DNA from: Haloferax sp. Atlit-12N
GTDB taxonomy: Archaea > Halobacteriota > Halobacteria > Halobacteriales > Haloferacaceae
Direction of reading: 5' to 3'
Assembly (NCBI RefSeq): GCF_003383095.1
Contig: NZ_PSYW01000004.1
Location: 245,807 to 309,806, forward strand
DNA length: 64,000 nt
Shown here: positions 16,418-24,984 of the stretch, piece after piece
Position numbering within the stretch: position 1 is the first letter of the stretch
How the letters are laid out: each line of letters begins with the position of its first letter
Translations under genes and position numbers: made by a program
The notes under the pieces: generated by a model
What the model was told of the DNA's origin: nothing
What the model saw: the letters and a program-made list of their open reading frames with translations, nothing else
Databases searched by the model: none

Positions 16418-17676
16418 GTTCGAACCCTCCGCTGTGCGTCGATTGCGAGCGCGAGCGGGTCGTCGAGCGACCACTCGATGACGGGGATATCGACCTGCCG
16501 GAGCGCCCGCAGTCGGTTCCGGCGCTCTGCGACCGCCAAGCGCTCGCCGGGCGTCTCGTTCCCCGTCGCGTCCGGCGAGACGACCGTGACCGCGTGCCCG
16601 TGCCCGTCGAACCGGCGCGCCACCTCGACGGCGGCGTCGTCACAGACGGGCGAAACGAAGAGAATCTGCGTCTGTTCGCCGAGCCGTCCGAGGTACGATT
16701 CGACCTGTTCGTCGACCGAGTTGTCCGTGTCCGTCGGCGTCGCGGCGAACGCCGAGTGCCCCGAAAGCAGTTTCCGTAACCGAAGTCGGTGTTCCCGTCC
16801 CGCGCCCGGCGCTCGGAAGCAGTCTTCGGCCGAGAGCGCCGCGAGGCCGACGTGATTCCGGCCTTTCAGTAGGGAGGTCGTCAACTGCGCCGCGGCGGAC
16901 ACCCCGGCGTCGACGGCGTGCGTCTCTCCGGGCGACCCCCTGTACGCGACCGCCCGCGCGTCGACGAGGACGAGGATTGACGCCGCTTGCTCTTCCCTGA
17001 AGTCGACGGTCGTCAACTCACCCGACGAGGCGTACCGCTTCCAGTCAATTTGGCTGACCGGGTCGCCGCGGCGGTACGACCGCGTCTGTTGGAACTCGAT
17101 GCCCGAGCCCGTCCCGCTCGCGGCGACGCTGCCGACGGTGTCGAGCGTCTGTGACCGACGCGGCGGCTTCGTAATCTCGGTCGTGCAGTCGAGTTCCGTC
17201 TCGTCCGCGGCGCGAACGTCGAGTTCGACCTCCCTGTCACCGCTGGGGTCGCGGACGATGGCGGTCGCGTCGTCGAACGCGTGCCGCCCGCGTTCGGCTT
17301 CGACGGCGTACGAGAACGTCCGCGTCTCGCCGGGGCGAAGCACCATTCCGCGCCTCGCCGGGCCGTCCGTGACGGAGAGCGCCGGCGGGACCCCGTCGAC
17401 GACTCGGCAGTCGTACAGCGTCTCGTCGCCCTCGTTCGTCACCGCGACTTCGATTTCGACCTCGTCGCCGCTCGCCGGTGAGGCGGTGTCGACCCGGCGG
17501 TCGAGGGACAGATTCGGCGTCGGCATCGGGACGGCTCGGTGGTACGCCGCGAAGACGACGCCGACCGTCGAGAGCAAGAGGAGTTCCTGCCGCTTCGCCA
17601 GTAACCCGGCGGCCGCGACGACGAGCGAGACGGCGACGACGCCCCGCCAGCGGTTCGTCTGTCGTGGCGTCGTCAC
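16414..17676 (-). CDS. DUF58 protein with CARDB-like segment
   Basis: A 420-residue protein: two membrane helices near the N-terminus (about 12-48), a beta-rich domain like CARDB/DUF11 (about 65-180; VEIEVAVTNEGDETLYDC), then the DUF58 signature (GIEFQQTRSYRRGDPVSQID, WKRYASSGELTTVDF) and a vWA-like fold (ASILVLVDARAVAYRG). DUF58 proteins pair with MoxR ATPases. The GTG at 17676 overlaps the previous stop (GTGA). The usual operon partner, a transglutaminase, is absent here. Confidence 0.88.
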   Translation of the reverse strand: MTTPRQTNRWRGVVAVSLVVAAAGLLAKRQELLLLSTVGVVFAAYHRAVPMPTPNLSLDRRVDTASPASGDEVEIEVAVTNEGDETLYDCRVVDGVPPALSVTDGPARRGMVLRPGETRTFSYAVEAERGRHAFDDATAIVRDPSGDREVELDVRAADETELDCTTEITKPPRRSQTLDTVGSVAASGTGSGIEFQQTRSYRRGDPVSQIDWKRYASSGELTTVDFREEQAASILVLVDARAVAYRGSPGETHAVDAGVSAAAQLTTSLLKGRNHVGLAALSAEDCFRAPGAGREHRLRLRKLLSGHSAFAATPTDTDNSVDEQVESYLGRLGEQTQILFVSPVCDDAAVEVARRFDGHGHAVTVVSPDATGNETPGERLAVAERRNRLRALRQVDIPVIEWSLDDPLALAIDAQRRVRT

Positions 17677-18254
17677 CGTCCCGTCCCCCCACTGACCGCG
17701 TAGATGGCCTCGGCGGTGCGCCGGGCGCGGAACTCCGCGGGTGTCCGTCGCCGCGGAAGCGCGCTGACTGCGGTGGCGAGCGTCGACCGGCTCGGGCTTC
17801 CGAGGAACGACGCCGCCTCCGCGTCGTCGGTCCACTCGCCGCGTCGAACGAGCCGACGCGCGCGGCTCCGACCGCAGTTCCGCTCGCGCATCACCGCCTC
17901 GACGGCCGCCTTCCGAAGCCGCGTTTTCACTCGCTGTCGGGTGCTGTCGCCGAGGACTGGCGTCCGATAGTCCCATCCCCGAACCGTCTCGTCGAACTCG
18001 CGGCCCGCTGGCGGGACCCGGACGGGGACCTCCGGATCCGGTGTTTCGACCTGTTGCAGTTCGCTCTCTCGACCGGAGACGACGACCGGGAGCGCCGCGA
18101 GCAGCGCGACTCCCGAGAGCGCGGCCACGAGGACGTAGTCACCGCCCGCCTCGGAGACGAGCGCCGTCGCTCGGGAACCAACACCCTGCACGACCGTTCC
18201 GGCGGCGAGACAGCCGAGTCCGAGCAGTCCGAACAGTAGCTTTCGGCGGTTCAC
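17673..18254 (-). CDS. Small membrane protein of the MoxR/DUF58 group (DUF7269-like)
   Basis: A 193-residue protein with two N-terminal membrane helices (about 5-25 and 38-56) and a basic cytoplasmic C-terminus rich in Arg (about 100-185). The family name rests on operon position and topology; no motif with known function is seen. The GTG at 18254 overlaps the DUF4129 stop as GTGA and is followed by the hydrophobic helix directly. Confidence 0.72.
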   Translation of the reverse strand: MNRRKLLFGLLGLGCLAAGTVVQGVGSRATALVSEAGGDYVLVAALSGVALLAALPVVVSGRESELQQVETPDPEVPVRVPPAGREFDETVRGWDYRTPVLGDSTRQRVKTRLRKAAVEAVMRERNCGRSRARRLVRRGEWTDDAEAASFLGSPSRSTLATAVSALPRRRTPAEFRARRTAEAIYAVSGGTGR

Positions 18255-19066
18255 GACTGGTCTCGCCCCCCGGATGACCCGAGTCGTTCGAGACACTCCC
18301 GCGCGCGCCGGCGTCGATCTTCAGTCACCGGCGCGCCGCCGTATTTGACCTCCTCGAACAACTCGGTGAGCGACCACACCGAGTTCGCGTCGGCTCCGTT
18401 CTCGCGGGCGATGGCCGCCCGCTCTCGCGGCGTGAGCAACTGTCGGTCGTCGAGTCGGAGGCGCTCGACCATCTCGTACCACGCTTCGGTGACCTCGTTC
18501 TGCGGTTCGGGCGGCGCATCGAACCCGCCTTCGGTGCGTTCTTCCACCGGAGACTCGTCCCCGCGGAAGTGGGGGATCATCGGCGACAGTCGCGCCGCGA
18601 TGCGGTCTCGATACCGAGCGACGAGCACGAGGGCGACCACCGCGATGACTCCGACGAGCAGTTCGACGAGGCGCGAGAGGAGCGCGAGCAGGGTTTCGAT
18701 GAGGCTCTCCAGCGGGTCCTGTTCGCCCGGCGTCTCTTTCGAGCCTCCCGCTTGATTCTGCTCGGAGTCCGAACTGTCGGACGTGTCGTCGCTGTCCCCG
18801 TCGTCAGGACCGCTCGCGCTCGACCGGTCCGACTGCTTCGTCTGTTGACCGCTGTGTTCCTGCTGACTCGGGTCGTCTGTCAGCGTCTGGTACTCGCGTT
18901 TGATGTCGTTGGCGTCGCCCTTGTCGAGCGGAAGCGAGGAGTAGTCAAGATCTATCGCCTCGCTCGGCGAGGAATCGACGGCCGATTCGAGCGAACCGGC
19001 CGCCGAACCGACGACGAACAGACACACGAGAGCCAGTCCGAGCGTGACGAGCACGTCACTGTTCAT
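18251..19066 (-). CDS. DUF4129 membrane protein
   Basis: A 271-residue protein: signal-like N-terminal helix (about 4-23), a very polar Ser/Asp/Gln stretch (about 55-115), a membrane helix (about 130-150) and a C-terminal DUF4129 domain (TEAWYEMVERLRLDDRQLLT, ENGADANSVWSLTELFEEVK). DUF4129 normally sits at the C-terminus of, or next to, transglutaminase-like proteins in MoxR/DUF58 operons. First gene of the four-gene minus-strand operon. The promoter element is 63 nt away, so it has a leader of about 35 nt. Confidence 0.85.
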   Translation of the reverse strand: MNSDVLVTLGLALVCLFVVGSAAGSLESAVDSSPSEAIDLDYSSLPLDKGDANDIKREYQTLTDDPSQQEHSGQQTKQSDRSSASGPDDGDSDDTSDSSDSEQNQAGGSKETPGEQDPLESLIETLLALLSRLVELLVGVIAVVALVLVARYRDRIAARLSPMIPHFRGDESPVEERTEGGFDAPPEPQNEVTEAWYEMVERLRLDDRQLLTPRERAAIARENGADANSVWSLTELFEEVKYGGAPVTEDRRRRARECLERLGSSGGRDQS

Positions 19067-19129
19067 TCGACCGACCTCCGCGGGTGTCGAGGCGTATCAC
19101 GATGGGTGTAGACCCGCCCCCGCTCATAC

Positions 19130-19147
19130 TAATTATCCGCCCGATAA
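19130..19147 (-). promoter_or_regulatory. Island promoter element, copy 8 (TTA-tcgggcgga-TAATTA)
   Basis: Minus-strand copy for the DUF4129 operon, 63 nt before the ATG at 19066. Its dyad is strong in both directions (TTATC...GATAA). Confidence 0.65.
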
Positions 19148-19154
19148 GCCGCCG

Positions 19155-19172
19155 CTACGTAGTCGATAATAA
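19155..19172 (+). promoter_or_regulatory. Island promoter element, copy 9 (CTA-cgtagtcga-TAATAA)
   Basis: Plus-strand copy with CTA in place of TTA, 35 nt before the ATG at 19208. Divergent from copy 8, 7 bp away. Confidence 0.6.
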
Positions 19173-19207
19173 CGGTGGGTGGCCGTGATGTCTCGTTCGA
19201 GTTCGAG

Positions 19208-20218
19208 ATGGAAATCCCATCCAATACACTGAAACGTGCGAGTATCGCCCTCCTCGTCGCGCTCTTGATGACGACAGCCGGTTGTTCGTCATTCGCTGGC
19301 GGCGACGCAGGAGACACTGCCGCGGCGAACGAAACCGCCGAAACGACGGAGATGACGACTTCTGACGTTGAGACGACCGCCAACGACACGGCGGCTTCGG
19401 ACGACGCGACGAACGAGTCGTCGGACTCTGACTCTGACTCCGACACCGACCACGACCACGACTCACACAGCCACGACTCGACGACGAACACCAGTAACGA
19501 GTCGTCCGTCGACGCGGCGTACACCGGTCAGATGGCCGTTATGGTCGCCGGCGAGCGCGTGAGCCTCACGGAGGACCTCGACGAGGACGCGCCGATTCAC
19601 ATGAGCGATGTCGACTCCTGGCACACAAACGAGAGCACGACGCTCGCGGCGGCGCTCGACGCGGCCGACGTCAACGCCACCGAGTCGTCGCTGACCTACG
19701 ACGGCGAGACGTACGAGGAGTCCGAAAACGGCACGAAACTCATCTACCGCGTGGACAGCCACGAGGTCGACCCCGAATCGTACACGCTCGAATCGGACGA
19801 CAAAGTGTGGGTGCTCGTCGTGACCGACGACTCGAACGTCACCACCCCCGGCGAGTACATCCCGCCGGAACAGCTCCACGTCCACGGAACTATCGACTTC
19901 ACCGTCGACGGTGAACAGCTCGACTTCAGCCGCGACAAGTACCAGCAGGCGGGTCACAACGACCACTTCCACTTCGAAGGCGGTCACGCGAATCCGTGGC
20001 ACGCGCACTCAGCGCACGTCACGCTCGCCTACGGCATGTCGACACTCGATGGCATCAACATGACCGACGAGAGCGTCACCTACGACGGAACGACCTACGC
20101 GTACGACGGTGACAACGCGACTGCGAACGTCACCGTGAACGGCGAGGCCGTCGACCCGACCGACTACTACCTCAAAAACGGCGACTCGGTCTCTATCGAG
20201 ATATCGTCTTCTGACTAA
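19208..20218 (+). CDS. His-rich lipoprotein with acidic Asp/Ser/His linker
   Basis: A 336-residue lipoprotein: signal with lipobox TAGC (Cys26), an acidic Thr/Ser linker ending in a D-S-D-S and H-D-H-D-S-H-S-H run (about 73-95), then two similar folded halves. The second half has clustered histidines (HVHG, NDHFHFEGGHANPWHAHSAH), suggesting metal binding at the cell surface. Several N-x-S/T sequons are present. Both halves contain an E-S-[SV]-[LT]-Y-D-G-[ET]-T-Y motif, so an internal duplication is likely. No named family recognised. ATG 19208 is preferred over GTG 19175 because the signal peptide starts there and the element spacing fits. Confidence 0.75.
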   Translation: MEIPSNTLKRASIALLVALLMTTAGCSSFAGGDAGDTAAANETAETTEMTTSDVETTANDTAASDDATNESSDSDSDSDTDHDHDSHSHDSTTNTSNESSVDAAYTGQMAVMVAGERVSLTEDLDEDAPIHMSDVDSWHTNESTTLAAALDAADVNATESSLTYDGETYEESENGTKLIYRVDSHEVDPESYTLESDDKVWVLVVTDDSNVTTPGEYIPPEQLHVHGTIDFTVDGEQLDFSRDKYQQAGHNDHFHFEGGHANPWHAHSAHVTLAYGMSTLDGINMTDESVTYDGTTYAYDGDNATANVTVNGEAVDPTDYYLKNGDSVSIEISSSD

Positions 20219-20348
20219 TCTTCCGCGTTCGCTTATTTATGTACACGAATCACCGAACAGCAGGCGGTCTGCGACCGATACGCCGTTCGTCCCCGCGCGT
20301 CGCGCCGGCGCGGAGCCCCGACGAGAGCGGCGCGGACGGGTGGTGTGA

Positions 20349-22958
20349 ATGAAGCGGAACATGGTCACCGCGTTCCTCTCCATCTTCGGGGGACGAATCT
20401 TCATCGTGCTGTCCTCGGTGGTGCTCACGCCGCTTCTCATCACGACGCTCGGGTTCGAGCTGTACGGTCGCTACGGTACGCTCACCGCGGTCTTCGGCAT
20501 CTCGACTATCTTGATGAGTTCCGGCATCAACAGCGGTGCCCGGAAGTTCCTCGCCGAAGACCGCTCGATTTCGGACTGGCAGACCCACGTGTTCGGCTAC
20601 TACTTCCGCCTCGGGACGGTCCTCGCGGTGCTGACCGCGCTCGCGTTCGCCGCCGCCGCGCGGTTCGGCGTCGTCACCCGGTTCCTCGGCCCCGAGTACG
20701 TCGTCGGCTTCTACGGCCTCGCCGGACTCACCATCGCGACGCAGTTCCGCGAGTACGCCCGCCGGTCCCTGATGGGGCTCAAACAGGAACACCTCTCGGA
20801 GCCGCTTCGAGTGTTCAACAAGGTCGGGACCAGACTCGCCCTCATCGGCATCGCTTACCTCGGATACGAAATCGGGGGGCTGATGATCGGCCTCATCGTC
20901 GTCAACAGCCTCGTCGCGCTCCTCGCGCTGTGGTGGGTCCGCAAGAACATCTCGCTTCGCGGCGTCTTCAGCACGACGCCGCGCGGCTTTCCGACGAAAG
21001 AACTGTTCAGTTTCAACCACCTCTCGGTGGTCTACATGCTGTTTCTCACGTCGATGTACCACGTCGACGTGCTGATGCTGGCGTCCCACGTCACGGAGAC
21101 GCGCGTCGGCTACTACAAGTCCGCGCTGGTCATCAGCCAGTTCCTCTGGGTCATCCCCCGGTCGATTCAGTCGATGCTCGTGCAGTCCGTCTCGGACCTG
21201 TGGGCGGACGAACGAATCGACCAGATAAACGAAATCGCCTCCCGAGTCACCCGCTACGGGATGCTCGTCATCGTCCTCCTGTCGCTCGGGCTGGCGGCGC
21301 TCGCGAAGGACTTCGTCCCGCTGTACCTCGGTTCCGGGTCGATGCCCGTCGTCACGCCGCTTCTCATCCTGCTCCCGGGGACCATCGGCTTCGCGGTCGT
21401 TCGCCCTATCCTCGCCATCAGCCACGCGAAGGCTGACATGAAACCCCTCATCGCGGCGACCGGAGCCGCGGCGGTTCTGAACATCATCTTGAACGTGATT
21501 CTCATCCCGCGTCACGGCATTCTCGGGGCCGCCGTGGCGACGACTATCGGCTACTCCTCGCTCCCGGTGTTCAACCTCGCTAGCGCGCGCTACCTCGGGT
21601 TCAAGCCCTTTTCCGACGCTCGACTCGTGCGAGTGCTCGCGACGGGGTTCATCTCCGGAGTCCCCATCTTCCTGCTCTCGATGACCATCGAGAGCAGTCT
21701 CCTCGCGTTGGTCGTCGTCCCGACTATCGGCCTCCTCGTCTTCGTGACGGTGGCGTTCGTGGTCGGGGCCGTGGACGCCGACGAGGCGCTGGACCTGCTG
21801 AGTTCGCTTCCCGACCCAGTCGGTTCCCGCGCCACAGCGATTCGCGCCCGCCGCGGCGGCGGTAGCGGCACCGCCGGGACCCCCGCGTGGGGCAACGAAC
21901 CCTGGGCCGACCGGCACAAAAACACGCTGCAACGCGTCCTGCTCGTCGCCGGTGTCCTGCTTTCGCTCTCCGGCGTCGCGCTCGCCGTCGGCGTCCCCAG
22001 CGTCGGCATCGCTCCCTCGGTCGACGGCGACTCGCCGGTGCCGCAGGTGAACAACACCACCCCGGTCACCGACACGCCGATGCCGACGACCGATACGCCG
22101 GTGACGACGACGCCGGCAACCGAGACGACCACGGGGACGACCGACACGGCGACGGCGACAGCGACGAACACGACCAGTCCGCCGTCGAACACGACGACGA
22201 CCGAGTCGGACGACGGTGGCGGGTGGTTCTGGGGTGGTGACGACGACGATGACGACGATGACGACAGCGGTGATGGCGACGACCAGACGACCACCTCCTC
22301 GCCGACAGCGACGGAGACGCCGACGAACGACACGACGACGGCGACAGAGACACCGTCGAACAACACGACGACCACCTCGACGGCAACCACCACTTCGACG
22401 ACCACCTCATCGCCGACGACTACCTCGACCTCGACAGCGACGGAGACGCCGTCGGACAACACGACGACGGCGACGACCACCTCGTCACCGACGACGACGG
22501 ACACGGCGACCACGACAACGTCTGAGACGACGACCACGACCGATACGGCCACGACAACGACCACCGACACGACGACCACAGATACAACGACGACAGCGAC
22601 GAATACAACCACGACCGAGACAACGAGCACGGATACGACGACCACAGACACGACGACGACAACGACGGACACAACCACGACCGAGACGACGACCACGGAT
22701 ACGACGACCGACACGACGACTTCCACCGACACCGACACCGCAACGACGGACACGTCCACGACCGATACCGCGACGACAACGACCGAGACCACGACGACGT
22801 CGAACACGACCGACAGCGGGTCGACGCTCCTGATGGCACAACCCCTTTCGGCGGTCGAGTGGTTCGATTTGCAGTCGTCTCCGCTCGGCGGGTCACCGTG
22901 GTTCCACTCGGTTCTGTTCGTGGGAATCGTGGCGCTTGCCGGTCGAAACGCGGTCTAA
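20349..22958 (+). CDS. Wzx-type polysaccharide flippase fused to a Thr-rich mucin-like stalk
   Basis: An 869-residue protein. Residues 1-480 are a polysaccharide exporter of the MATE/MOP class with about 12-14 membrane helices (start NMVTAFLSIFGGRIFIVLSS; the loop RRSLMGLKQEHLSEPLRVFN is typical). A basic loop is followed by another helix (about 525-550). Residues about 565-825 are low-complexity Thr/Ser/Asp/Asn sequence with many N-x-T sequons and a run of nine Asp near residue 630. The protein ends with a hydrophobic helix (about 850-869). Flippases normally stop near 480-500 residues. The tail, framed by two helices, would be exposed outside and heavily glycosylated if made. One continuous frame without stops. 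Confidence 0.85.
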   Translation: MKRNMVTAFLSIFGGRIFIVLSSVVLTPLLITTLGFELYGRYGTLTAVFGISTILMSSGINSGARKFLAEDRSISDWQTHVFGYYFRLGTVLAVLTALAFAAAARFGVVTRFLGPEYVVGFYGLAGLTIATQFREYARRSLMGLKQEHLSEPLRVFNKVGTRLALIGIAYLGYEIGGLMIGLIVVNSLVALLALWWVRKNISLRGVFSTTPRGFPTKELFSFNHLSVVYMLFLTSMYHVDVLMLASHVTETRVGYYKSALVISQFLWVIPRSIQSMLVQSVSDLWADERIDQINEIASRVTRYGMLVIVLLSLGLAALAKDFVPLYLGSGSMPVVTPLLILLPGTIGFAVVRPILAISHAKADMKPLIAATGAAAVLNIILNVILIPRHGILGAAVATTIGYSSLPVFNLASARYLGFKPFSDARLVRVLATGFISGVPIFLLSMTIESSLLALVVVPTIGLLVFVTVAFVVGAVDADEALDLLSSLPDPVGSRATAIRARRGGGSGTAGTPAWGNEPWADRHKNTLQRVLLVAGVLLSLSGVALAVGVPSVGIAPSVDGDSPVPQVNNTTPVTDTPMPTTDTPVTTTPATETTTGTTDTATATATNTTSPPSNTTTTESDDGGGWFWGGDDDDDDDDDSGDGDDQTTTSSPTATETPTNDTTTATETPSNNTTTTSTATTTSTTTSSPTTTSTSTATETPSDNTTTATTTSSPTTTDTATTTTSETTTTTDTATTTTTDTTTTDTTTTATNTTTTETTSTDTTTTDTTTTTTDTTTTETTTTDTTTDTTTSTDTDTATTDTSTTDTATTTTETTTTSNTTDSGSTLLMAQPLSAVEWFDLQSSPLGGSPWFHSVLFVGIVALAGRNAV

Positions 22959-23111
22959 CGACGCTGTCCCGTCTCTCTCGCGTCGCTTGCTTCTGTTGGC
23001 GGCCTCAGTCACCGGCCACTTTTCGAGAACTCTGTCGAACTCGGCGCGTCCCCCGTCCGGCGCGATTTGGGAACCAGAATGATAATATACTAACAGATTG
23101 GTTCCCTTAGC

Positions 23112-23582
23112 GTGAACCGACGGGAACTCCTCGCGGCGCTGGGTCTCGGTTCCGTATCCGCGCTAAGTGGCTGTCTCAATCTCGCCGGCGTCGATGGCGG
23201 GGTCCTCACCGTGATGTCCGTGTCGTCGTCCGAACCCTCAAATGTCGTTCCGTCCTCCGACGAGCGTCTCTCCGACGAACCGTTGCTCCAGCGAGCGCTC
23301 GACCGTGTGACGCAAGACGAGGCTCGCGGAGTGATGGACTTCCGATTGGATAGAAGCGAGTACCGGTCAGTCGCGGACGCGCTGGAGACGCTCCCGTACT
23401 ACGACCGCACGGAGCACGAGCTATCGATTCCGTCCGGTTTCTACGTTCGTCACGACGGGTTCGTCTACCGCCTCGCGTACAGACCGATGTGTTCGGAAAC
23501 GCCGCTCGTCTCGTCCGAAAATCCCCGAAACCGGTGCTGGACGTCGGTCCCCGAAGGGACGACCACGCTGCAGCGAACTTGA
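23112..23582 (+). CDS. Small haloarchaeal lipoprotein
   Basis: A 156-residue lipoprotein: NRRELLAALGLGSVSALSGC with lipobox Cys21, then a compact domain with LLQRALDRVTQDEARGVMDF and FYVRHDGFVYRLAYR. The latter part resembles the GLVQRDGYVYRTDD segment of the lipoprotein at 52146, so they may share a domain. Start GTG 23112 lies about 27 nt after a TATA-like ATAATATA (23082-23089), without the full island element. Function unknown. Confidence 0.7.
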   Translation: MNRRELLAALGLGSVSALSGCLNLAGVDGGVLTVMSVSSSEPSNVVPSSDERLSDEPLLQRALDRVTQDEARGVMDFRLDRSEYRSVADALETLPYYDRTEHELSIPSGFYVRHDGFVYRLAYRPMCSETPLVSSENPRNRCWTSVPEGTTTLQRT

Positions 23583-23703
23583 CCCGCGGTTCGACAGCGC
23601 GCGTCGCCGAATCGAAACAGCCGACTGCGTTCGTCACCGCGTGTCGCTGGCGGTCGAGATGGAAGGAAGAGAGGACAGGCCGTTGTCCGCTGTTCTCCGG
23701 CAG

Positions 23704-24924
23704 TTACCGCGCGGCCGCGACGGTCTGTGTTCCGTTTTCGCCGAGGACCTCGACGTAGAGGTCGGCGATGTCCTCGCAGACGTTCTCCCACGTGCACTCG
23801 TTCGCGTACGCCTGAATCGCGTCCGCGTCCCACCGCTTGTGGAGGGCATCGACGACGGCGTCGGCGAGTTCGTCGTGCGACTCCGGCCCCTCGACGAGGA
23901 AGCCGTAGTCGTCGCTCGTGACGACCTCTTCGCTTCCGCCGTTCTTCGTCGCGACGACGGGCGTCCCGCAGGCCATCGCCTCCAGTTGGACGACGCCGAA
24001 GCTCTCGCTGTAGCTCGGGAGGACGAACACGTCGGCCGCGTTCATCCAGTCGTTGAGCGTCTCCGACTCGACGTAGCCGAGCAGGTCGGTCCGGTCGTCG
24101 ATACCGAGTTCCGCGGCGAGCGATTCGAGTTCGTCGCGCATGCCGCCCTGCCCGCCGATGACGAGTCGCGCCTCGGGTTCGGAGTCGCGGACTCGCGTCA
24201 TCGCTCGCATCAGGTGTTGGAAGCCCTTCCGCGGTTTCAGCGTCCCGAGCGCAAACACGACGGGCGTGTCGTCGTTGATGCCGAGTCGCTCACGGGCCGC
24301 GGTGGTGGAGACGCGCTCGAACACGTCGGTGTCGTAGCCGTTGGGGATGTGGACCACGTCGTCGTTGTAGGTCTCCAGTTTCGAGCGGTCGCGCCGGTTG
24401 ACGCGAACGAGTCGGTCGGCGTCGGTCCACGCTCGCTTCAGCCGGGCGTTGTCGGAGTCGAGCTGTGTTTGGAACCAGTTGCGATTGGCGTGGACGGTGA
24501 GGACGTACGGGATGCCGAGTTCCTCTTTCAGACGCGCGCCGACGTACCCGGAGGTCCACGTCATGTGGCAGTGAATCAGGTCGAACGAGACGGGATGGTC
24601 CGCCAGTTTCTTGCGGACTTTCCGGGCGTGTTGCTGTCCGAGGAGGTGCTCGCGCTGCGCGTCGACCGGGAGGTACATAAGCGGGGTCTCGATGACGTGT
24701 ACGTTGTCGGGCACGTCCGTCGTGGCGATTTTGGCGTCTTTTCCGAACCCCTCGCCGCCGCCCACGGGGAGGCGAGACGCCACGTCGGCGAACCAGTTGT
24801 ACCTGACGCAGACGGTGACGGAATCGAAGTACTCCGCGAGCACGTCGACCTGTGACTTGACGAAGTGCTTGTAGCCGTGTGAGACGACGAGGAGGTCCTT
24901 ATCGGCCAATCGGTCGTGGTCCAT
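23704..24924 (-). CDS. Family 4 glycosyltransferase
   Basis: A 406-residue GT-B enzyme. The N-lobe holds VVSHGYKHFVKSQVDVLAEY and a HCHMTWTSGYVG strand; the C-lobe holds LGTLKPRKGFQHLMRAM, VIGGQGGMRDELE and the donor-binding E-x7-E motif PSYSESFGVVQLEAMACGTP. It retains the sugar configuration and likely adds a hexose or hexosamine to a lipid-linked glycan. ATG at 24924 is 30 nt from its promoter element. Monocistronic by layout. Confidence 0.9.
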   Translation of the reverse strand: MDHDRLADKDLLVVSHGYKHFVKSQVDVLAEYFDSVTVCVRYNWFADVASRLPVGGGEGFGKDAKIATTDVPDNVHVIETPLMYLPVDAQREHLLGQQHARKVRKKLADHPVSFDLIHCHMTWTSGYVGARLKEELGIPYVLTVHANRNWFQTQLDSDNARLKRAWTDADRLVRVNRRDRSKLETYNDDVVHIPNGYDTDVFERVSTTAARERLGINDDTPVVFALGTLKPRKGFQHLMRAMTRVRDSEPEARLVIGGQGGMRDELESLAAELGIDDRTDLLGYVESETLNDWMNAADVFVLPSYSESFGVVQLEAMACGTPVVATKNGGSEEVVTSDDYGFLVEGPESHDELADAVVDALHKRWDADAIQAYANECTWENVCEDIADLYVEVLGENGTQTVAAAR

Positions 24925-24954
24925 GCGTTACCCGCAGTTGCGTACCGACCCCCA

Positions 24955-24972
24955 TGATTATCGGGTCGGTAA
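24955..24972 (-). promoter_or_regulatory. Island promoter element, copy 10 (TTA-ccgacccga-TAATCA)
   Basis: Minus-strand copy 30 nt before the ATG at 24924. The terminal box has C for A. Confidence 0.65.
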
Positions 24973-24984
24973 GGTCCGTTCGTT

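Noticed and set aside
20222..20348. Island element before the flippase gene
   Set aside because: CTTATTTATG is TATA-like but lacks the TTA-N9-TAATAA layout; the gene may be read from copy 9 or from this plain TATA box.
22216..22833. Tandem-repeat or CRISPR-like look of the ACGACGACC-rich DNA
   Set aside because: It encodes an in-frame Thr-rich tail; there are no spaced identical repeats with unique spacers.
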